The translations under genes were made by a program, and so were the position numbers. A DNA stretch of 7,602 bases from Planctomycetota bacterium (lineage in GTDB: Bacteria > Planctomycetota > Planctomycetia > Gemmatales > Gemmataceae), in contig JAGWVO010000172.1 in assembly GCA_018970845.1 (NCBI GenBank), forward strand, positions 1-7,602, read 5' to 3'. Shown one piece after another: positions 1 through 4,736 of the stretch; within the stretch, counting starts at the first letter, position 1; each line of letters starts with the position of its first letter. The notes beneath the pieces are model-generated. The model worked only from the letters and a program-made list of their open reading frames with translations, was not told the DNA's origin and searched no databases.

Positions 1-949
1 TCACCTTGAGCCTGTTGAGACGAAAGTAAAGGTCCTGACGGAAGGTGCCGTCGGCGACGGCGGCCTCCAGGTCGCGATGCGTGGCGGAAACCACCCTGAC
101 ATTCACCTTGAGCGGTTCATTGCTCCCGATCCGGAAAACCTCGTTGTTCTCAAGGACACGGAGCAACTTGGCTTGGAGGTTCATCGGCATGTCGCCGACC
201 TCGTCCAAGAAGAGCGTCCCACCGTTGGCGTGCTCGAATCGCCCCTTGCGCACCCTTTCGGCGCCGGTGAAGGCGCCGGCCTCATGCCCGAACAATTCGT
301 CATCGAGCAGGTTTTCGTTCAGCGCCGTGCAATTCATGGCGACAAACGGCTTGTTCTTCCTCGGGCTGTTGTTGTGGATCGCCTTGGCGACAAGTTCCTT
401 GCCCGTGCCCGTTTCGCCATGGATCAGCACGGTGGCGCTGGTCGGGGAGATGCTTTGCAGCCGGGCAATCACTTCATGCATGCGGGGGCTTGAACCCACC
501 ACGCCCTCAAACCCGAATTTCTCGTTGATTTGGCGCTGCAAGTCCCGATTGGTTCGCGCCAGCCTCCTTTTTTGCGCCGCCTTTTCAACAAGCACCCGGA
601 GTTCCGCCATGTCGAGCGGTTTGGTGAGGTAGTTGGAGGCGCCCTGCTTGATCGCCTCGACGGCCGTCTTGACATCCCCATGCCCGGTGATGACCAGAAC
701 CTCGGCATCCGGTTGCGCCTGACGGGCCTTTTTAAGGATCTCCATGCCGTCGACCTCGGCCATGCGCAGATCCGTCAGGACTACATCGAATTCTTCCTGC
801 TCGAGCGAACGCGAACCGGCGACGCCCGTCGTGGCGATCGAACATTCGTAACCTTGACGCTCAAGAGTCTCGCCCACGACCTGAGCGTGCGCCTTCTCAT
901 CGTCGACGATCAGCACTCGAATGCCGTCACCGGGGCGTGATTGGCTCAT
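1..949 (-). CDS. NtrC-family sigma-54-dependent response regulator (C-terminal part missing)
   Basis: This is a cytoplasmic transcription activator that, once phosphorylated by a sensor kinase, uses ATP to open promoters bound by sigma-54 RNA polymerase. Read from ATG at 949, 316 codons are visible without a stop. The N-terminal receiver domain (about residues 10-125) has the acidic pair D16-D17, phosphoacceptor D60 in LTDLRM, T88 and K110 in the TKP motif. The AAA+ domain starts near residue 149, with Walker A GETGTGKE (178-185), the sigma-54 contact loop GAFTGA (225-230), Walker B LFLDE (246-250) and FRQDLYFRLN (303-312) containing the conserved arginines. The end of the AAA+ domain and the expected Fis-type helix-turn-helix lie beyond the window. 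An in-frame ATG at 1003 would add 18 residues; 949 is preferred because the receiver then starts at the usual distance, although neither start has a good ribosome site. No partner kinase is in view, so the regulon cannot be named. Confidence 0.96.
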   Translation of the reverse strand, partial: MSQSRPGDGIRVLIVDDEKAHAQVVGETLERQGYECSIATTGVAGSRSLEQEEFDVVLTDLRMAEVDGMEILKKARQAQPDAEVLVITGHGDVKTAVEAIKQGASNYLTKPLDMAELRVLVEKAAQKRRLARTNRDLQRQINEKFGFEGVVGSSPRMHEVIARLQSISPTSATVLIHGETGTGKELVAKAIHNNSPRKNKPFVAMNCTALNENLLDDELFGHEAGAFTGAERVRKGRFEHANGGTLFLDEVGDMPMNLQAKLLRVLENNEVFRIGSNEPLKVNVRVVSATHRDLEAAVADGTFRQDLYFRLNRLKV

Positions 950-957
950 GGCGGGAG

Positions 958-1000
958 AATCCGGTTGCGTGCCAATCCGGGTGCCAAGTCGCGACCCGGA
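958..1000. repeat. Short direct and inverted repeats in the divergent intergenic region
   Basis: The 96 bases between the response regulator (leftward) and the small membrane protein gene (rightward) hold several overlapping repeats. AATCCGGTTGC (958-968) recurs with one mismatch as AATCCGGGTGC (974-984), a 16-base period. GTGCCAA occurs at 969-975 and again at 981-987, a 12-base period. TCCGGGT (976-982) and ACCCGGA (994-1000) form a perfect 7-base inverted repeat with an 11-base spacer, and GTCGCGAC (988-995) is a perfect 8-base palindrome. The repeats are read directly from the sequence. That they serve as an operator for either flanking gene is inference; if the regulator starts at 1003 they would instead be coding. 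Confidence 0.5.
967..987 (-). promoter_or_regulatory. Weak sigma-54 (-24/-12) promoter-like motif
   Basis: On the minus strand this stretch reads TTGGCAC, five bases, then TTGGCA. The -24 half matches the sigma-54 consensus TGGCAC, and the spacing to the second TTG is right. The -12 half has TTGG where TTGC is expected, so the invariant GC is off by one base. Transcription would begin only about ten bases before the ATG at 949, leaving little room for a ribosome site. It is recorded because the gene it faces encodes a sigma-54 activator, but the match may simply come from the GTGCCAA direct repeat. Confidence 0.15.
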
Positions 1001-1045
1001 CATGGCCTATGCTAGGGGTGCGGCCCGGATAATGACAGGGAAACC

Positions 1046-1459
1046 ATGACAGACTCGGACCACGGGACTCCCACAGCCACCCTGATGGATTTGCCTTCCG
1101 CCGGCTTTCGGTCAGGCCAGAGGGGATTGTTCCTCGGATTGGCTCTGATGGCCGGGCTTCCGCCTTGGCTGGCACCCCCGCTTTTGGCAGCGATGCTGGC
1201 TAGCCTGTCGTGGCGTGAATCCGGATCCAAGGGAATGGCGTTTCAGGCCGCGGCGGATGGCGCCCTTGGAGGGCTGACGGGCTTGTGGATCTCATTTTCC
1301 ATAGCCCATCTTCTTGGTTCATGGGCATATCCGGCGGGAATGGCGGCGGGTTCAGGATTGGTGGGAGTGATCTTCGCGTCAATCGAATATGTCGCTTTCG
1401 GCGCCAAATACAGCGAAACTCAAGCTTCGAACAGCAGCGGTGATTCAGGGCATCCTTGA
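1046..1459 (+). CDS. Small hydrophobic membrane protein of unknown function
   Basis: This 137-residue protein is not recognised as a member of any family. It has a polar N-terminus (residues 1-26). A hydrophobic segment follows at about 27-55, broken by two proline pairs (P39-P40, P44-P45). A polar basic loop comes next (R57, K62), then two more hydrophobic segments at about 73-93 and 95-118, rich in glycine and alanine. A serine-rich polar tail closes the protein. Three membrane helices, or a re-entrant hairpin plus two, are plausible. The ATG at 1046 is preceded by ACAGGG at 1035-1040 with five bases between, an acceptable ribosome site. Continuous membrane-like composition favours this frame over the overlapping antisense frames. 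It lies divergently from the response regulator and 84 bases before ispG, so it could be expressed alone or with ispG. Confidence 0.7.
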   Translation: MTDSDHGTPTATLMDLPSAGFRSGQRGLFLGLALMAGLPPWLAPPLLAAMLASLSWRESGSKGMAFQAAADGALGGLTGLWISFSIAHLLGSWAYPAGMAAGSGLVGVIFASIEYVAFGAKYSETQASNSSGDSGHP

Positions 1460-1485
1460 CGGTCGAGGAAGTGCATTTTTAGACT
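1456..1485 (+). promoter_or_regulatory. Candidate sigma-70-type promoter for ispG
   Basis: TTGACG at 1456-1461 matches five of six bases of the -35 consensus. After 18 bases comes TAGACT at 1480-1485, four of six matches to the -10 consensus. Transcription would start near 1491, leaving a leader of about 50 bases before the ispG ATG at 1544. The -35 element overlaps the stop codon of the upstream membrane protein gene. This is a consensus match by eye in a GC-rich genome, so it is tentative. Confidence 0.35.
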
Positions 1486-1524
1486 GATAAGGGGTATTCC
1501 GTCATGGCATGAGGTCGTGACCCG

Positions 1525-1535
1525 CCCCGACGGGG
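1525..1535 (+). promoter_or_regulatory. Small GC hairpin covering the ispG ribosome binding site
   Basis: CCCC (1525-1528), a GAC loop, and GGGG (1532-1535) can fold into a four-pair all-GC hairpin, extendable by one G-U pair (1524 with 1536). The GGGG arm is also the only plausible Shine-Dalgarno element for the ATG at 1544, eight bases downstream. Folding would hide the ribosome site. Whether this tunes translation is inference, and the stem is short enough to occur by chance. Confidence 0.35.
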
Positions 1536-1543
1536 TTAAACCA

Positions 1544-2698
1544 ATGTCATACGAGCCACCTTTCAAGCGGCATGGCACACGGGTGGTTGTCGTGGGCGGC
1601 GTTCCCATAGGCGGCGACAATCCGATTCGCGTCCAGTCGATGACCACGCCCGACACCCACCTCGTTGATGAGGTCGTCGAGCAAATCCATCGACTGGAGG
1701 AGGCCGGTTGTGAACTGGTGCGCGTGACTGTGCCCAAGGCGGAAGATGCCTCGGCCCTCTCCGCCATCAAATCCAGAATCCGCATTCCCCTCATTTGCGA
1801 CATTCATTTCGACATGCGCATGGCGCTCGCGGCGATGGATCATCCGGTCGACAAAATCCGAATCAACCCCGGCAATCTCGGAGGATTTGACAAGTTCCGA
1901 CAGGTTGTCAGAAAGGCCAAGGATCGCGGTTTGCCGATGCGAATCGGCGTGAACGCCGGGAGCCTCGAAAAAGACCTCATTGAAAAGTACGGTTTTCCAT
2001 GCCCCCCCGCGATGGTTGAAAGTTGCCTTCGCTACTTGGAAATCGCCGAAGAGGAGCATTACCACGACATCATTGTTTCTTTGAAATCAAGCGATGTGCT
2101 GACAGCCGTGGAAGCGTATCGCCTTTATTCAAAGCAGGCAAACTACCCAACCCACATCGGAATCACGGAAGCAGGGAAACCCCCTTATGCCGTCATCAAA
2201 TCAGCTTGCGGGCTCGCCCCGCTTTTGATCGACGGAATTGGCGACACGATTCGCATCAGTCTTCTCGGCGACCCGGTTCCTGAAGTTCAGGCGGCATTCG
2301 ACATCCTTCAGGCGACCAAGCGCCGAGTCAGGCGCCCCGAACTCATCGCCTGCCCCACTTGCGGCAGGCTCGAGATCGACCTCGAAGGCATTGTCGCACA
2401 GGTGGAAAAACGCCTGGCAGGCAAGCGAACAGCCGTGAAAATCTCAATACTGGGCTGCGTGGTTAATGGACCTGGAGAGGCCAAGGAGGCCGACCTCGGC
2501 ATCGCGGCCGGGAAGGGCAAGGGCGTGATCTTCAAGCGCGGTGAAATCGTCAGGCATGTCAAGGAAAGCGAAATGGTCGACGCGCTTCTGGAGGAGGTCA
2601 ATATCTGGGAAGCCGAGGAGTTGGCGGCGGGCCGACTGGGGGGCGAAAAAAGCGTTGATCGCCAAGGATCAAGGGTCAAGCTTCCAGTGCTGGGCTAA
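1544..2698 (+). CDS. ispG: 4-hydroxy-3-methylbut-2-en-1-yl diphosphate synthase (IspG/GcpE)
   Basis: IspG reductively converts 2-C-methyl-D-erythritol 2,4-cyclodiphosphate to HMBPP, the penultimate step of the MEP isoprenoid pathway, in the cytoplasm with a [4Fe-4S] cluster. The 384-residue protein has the short bacterial two-domain layout. An N-terminal TIM barrel carries the conserved stretches GGDNPIRVQSMTT, CELVRVTVP, PLICDIHFD and KIRINPGN. The C-terminal iron-sulfur domain has CPTC (C270, C273) and GCVVNGPGE (C305, E312). Counted from ATG 1544, these four ligands fall on the positions I recall for E. coli IspG, which supports this start. A GTG at 1517 would add nine residues, but its GAGG lies only two bases upstream, too close, whereas 1544 has GGGG eight bases before it. 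All key residues are present, so the enzyme should be active. The next gene starts 45 bases downstream with no terminator seen. Confidence 0.97.
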   Translation: MSYEPPFKRHGTRVVVVGGVPIGGDNPIRVQSMTTPDTHLVDEVVEQIHRLEEAGCELVRVTVPKAEDASALSAIKSRIRIPLICDIHFDMRMALAAMDHPVDKIRINPGNLGGFDKFRQVVRKAKDRGLPMRIGVNAGSLEKDLIEKYGFPCPPAMVESCLRYLEIAEEEHYHDIIVSLKSSDVLTAVEAYRLYSKQANYPTHIGITEAGKPPYAVIKSACGLAPLLIDGIGDTIRISLLGDPVPEVQAAFDILQATKRRVRRPELIACPTCGRLEIDLEGIVAQVEKRLAGKRTAVKISILGCVVNGPGEAKEADLGIAAGKGKGVIFKRGEIVRHVKESEMVDALLEEVNIWEAEELAAGRLGGEKSVDRQGSRVKLPVLG

Positions 2699-2730
2699 GC
2701 AAGGGGATTTGGCCGACTGCGGGTTCGAAC

Positions 2731-2736
2731 AAGGGG
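2731..2736 (+). promoter_or_regulatory. Strong Shine-Dalgarno AAGGGG for the zinc-ribbon gene
   Basis: AAGGGG ends seven bases before ATG 2744. It fixes the start so that the first zinc-ribbon cysteine is residue 7. The same eight bases (AAGGGGTT) at the same distance precede the next gene's start at 4737. Confidence 0.7.
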
Positions 2737-2743
2737 TTCCTTC

Positions 2744-4696
2744 ATGCCGATTCCCTTCACTTGCGGCGGATGCAAGAAGGCTTTCAAGGCGCCGGATCAT
2801 TTGGCCGGCAAGAAAGTCTCGTGCCCAGCCTGCAAGCATGTGGGTACGGTTCCCCCCGCGGCGCCCGGTTCCTCCCCTTCCATGCCCGCCGCCCCAGCTC
2901 CCAAACCGGAAGTCGTTCAAGGCGCTCCCAAGGCTCATACCAACGGCTCTGGAAAGCATGTGCCCGTCTCGAAGCCGGCACCGGTGAATGAGGCCGAGGA
3001 GGCGGCGCGCAGGGAGGCCGAGGCCATTCAGTCGATGCTCGATGACGAGCGTCGCTCCCGCGAAGAGTCTCAAGCCACCTCGATCGACTTTGAATGCGAA
3101 TATTGCGGCGAACCGATCAACCTTGAGCTCGAAATGGCGGGCAAGCGGACGCCCTGCCCTTCCTGCGCCCGCATCGTCAAGGTTCCTGCACCGGCTCGCA
3201 AGGATTCGGCCGACTGGAAAGCCAAGCCCCAATATTCCTCGGCGATGAAGGTCAAGACCGAGGAAACTCCCGAGGGCGCCTGGCAAGCCAGTGCCTCTTA
3301 TGTTAGCCGCGAGTCGCTTGAGGAAGCCGATGCCCTTCCAGCCAAGGTGGCGACCCCCGTCACGATGGCGACAAGGGTTCGCCGCTACGCCTTGGCCATC
3401 GTGCTGGCAACCATGGCCGGGATCGCGGGTTGGTCGGTGATGAGTCGCAGGGCGCGTGTCGTTGAAGCCGGGAAGGTGGAGGAAGTTCTTGCGGACATCG
3501 CGGAGCCGGCCAAGAACAAGCTCGACAAGGCGGCGCTTGAAATGATGGCGGCACGATGCGTTGTCGACCAGGACCAGGCAGGAAAGGCGAAAATCAAGCT
3601 CGCTGAAAAGCATATCGGAAACGCGATGGCCGCGCTGAACGATCTGCCCGCCGGCCCCGCCCGTTTCCAGGTCGCCGCCAACATGGCGGAAAACCTCGCC
3701 GCGATGATGGGCTCGGGCGAGGATGAGAAGGACGAGAAGAAGCCGCAAGCCAACTTCCTGCAGCGGACCATCGGGAACTGTCTTGGGAAAATCGATGATC
3801 CCGAGTCGCGGCTGGACGCGTGGGACAGGGTCGCAAGGGCGATGATCGCCAACTCCCAAGCCGAGCGGATGGTCGTTCTGGAAGGTCAGGTCTTCAGGGG
3901 AATGCCAAAGTCCGCCAACCGGAACAATGAATTGATCCAGCCTGAATTGGAGGCCTCGGCGATCTCGGGGCTGGCCCTGCTTGAGGAAGGCAACAGGAAA
4001 AATCGTGAGGATCTCAAGGAATTGGGCCTCAAAGTTGCCGCGGACCTGAAAGCCAAGGGTGATCCCGCAAGCTTTCCTTCGTTGGCCATCGGCCTGTTCG
4101 CGACCCGCGGCAAGGATCTCCCCCCGGCATGGGGCGCGGCGAAGTCCGATCCTGAATTATCAGGAATTGTTTTGGCCCGCGCGGCCCAAGGCAATGCGGA
4201 GGCGGCTTCCCGAATCGTCGCCGGTATCTCACCGGAGGTTCCGGAGGCGGTGCGGGCCCGCGTCGCTTTTGTCGAGGGCATGTTGGCCTCGGGCAAGGCG
4301 GATGCCGAGTCGGTGAGAAAATACGCTGAAGAGGCTGCCAAGCTGGCCAGGGGCCGACCTATGTTCTCGATTTCCATGCTCAGGCTCGCACGGGCCGCGC
4401 AGCGCGCTGGAGCGCCCGCCGAATTGTTCAAGGGTCTTGCCTCGGCTGTTTCCGGACCCGATCCTTATGATTCAGAGATTCGAGGGGCCATCCTGTTGTG
4501 CGGATTGGCCCGATCGATCGAGGAAAAACAACCCTGGGATGTCTCCACGATTGACGCCAAGCAGTGGTCTCCCTGGGCCGCCAAGGCTCGGCTGAACCTG
4601 CTGGCGCGGGCCAGCGGAGGCGCCGTGGGAGATGGACAGGGAATGGAACTTTTCGCCCGCATGGGCCGTCTGATGACTCCGTTCGGGCAACGCTGA
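2744..4696 (+). CDS. Double zinc-ribbon, single-pass membrane protein with long helical tail
   Basis: This 650-residue protein has no family I can name; the layout is inferred from motifs. Zinc ribbon 1 has C7, C10, C27 and C30. A Pro/Ala-rich linker (about 36-80) and a charged helix (about 81-112) follow. Zinc ribbon 2 has C118, C121, C138 and C141. Both ribbons are CX2C-X16-CX2C with a shared AGK seven to five residues before the last CPxC pair, so they look like a duplication. A hydrophobic segment at 215-233 is a probable transmembrane helix. Arginines flank it on both sides (VRR before, RRAR after), so orientation is uncertain; the absence of a signal peptide and the zinc ribbons favour a cytosolic N-terminus. 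Residues 234-650 are Ala/Lys/Glu-rich and probably all alpha-helical, TPR-like in feel, with a charged linker near 325-337. This architecture is common in Planctomycetota. It lies 45 bases after ispG and 40 before the next gene, so it is probably cotranscribed with both. Function unknown. Confidence 0.9.
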   Translation: MPIPFTCGGCKKAFKAPDHLAGKKVSCPACKHVGTVPPAAPGSSPSMPAAPAPKPEVVQGAPKAHTNGSGKHVPVSKPAPVNEAEEAARREAEAIQSMLDDERRSREESQATSIDFECEYCGEPINLELEMAGKRTPCPSCARIVKVPAPARKDSADWKAKPQYSSAMKVKTEETPEGAWQASASYVSRESLEEADALPAKVATPVTMATRVRRYALAIVLATMAGIAGWSVMSRRARVVEAGKVEEVLADIAEPAKNKLDKAALEMMAARCVVDQDQAGKAKIKLAEKHIGNAMAALNDLPAGPARFQVAANMAENLAAMMGSGEDEKDEKKPQANFLQRTIGNCLGKIDDPESRLDAWDRVARAMIANSQAERMVVLEGQVFRGMPKSANRNNELIQPELEASAISGLALLEEGNRKNREDLKELGLKVAADLKAKGDPASFPSLAIGLFATRGKDLPPAWGAAKSDPELSGIVLARAAQGNAEAASRIVAGISPEVPEAVRARVAFVEGMLASGKADAESVRKYAEEAAKLARGRPMFSISMLRLARAAQRAGAPAELFKGLASAVSGPDPYDSEIRGAILLCGLARSIEEKQPWDVSTIDAKQWSPWAAKARLNLLARASGGAVGDGQGMELFARMGRLMTPFGQR

Positions 4697-4723
4697 GAGG
4701 CGGATGCGCGGCACGGATTCCTG

Positions 4724-4729
4724 AAGGGG
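4724..4729 (+). promoter_or_regulatory. Strong Shine-Dalgarno AAGGGG for the exported helical protein gene
   Basis: AAGGGG ends seven bases before ATG 4737. A stop codon in the same frame at 4722-4724 rules out earlier in-frame starts such as the ATG at 4704, so this site decides the start. Confidence 0.7.
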
Positions 4730-4736
4730 TTGGATC

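Noticed and set aside
45..940. Plus-strand open frames across the response regulator region (45-632, 77-493, 530-940)
   Set aside because: The minus-strand frame carries the full set of receiver and AAA+ motifs. The plus-strand products match nothing and are antisense shadows.
1517..1519. GTG as the ispG start
   Set aside because: Its purine-rich GAGG is only two bases upstream. ATG 1544 has a better-placed GGGG and puts the cluster-binding residues at the numbering expected for IspG.
1547..2065. Antisense open frame of 172 codons opposite ispG
   Set aside because: It lies wholly within ispG, whose conserved motifs run through this stretch on the other strand.
2669..3859. Antisense open frame of 396 codons opposite the zinc-ribbon gene
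   Set aside because: It is also in codon register with the plus-strand gene, which has clear zinc ribbons, a membrane helix and a strong Shine-Dalgarno. The antisense product is a Gly/Arg/Leu-rich shadow.
4704..4724. In-frame ATG at 4704 as the start of the exported protein, or as a leader peptide
   Set aside because: The frame stops after six codons at 4722-4724, so it cannot start the long protein. Nothing marks the six-codon frame as a real leader.
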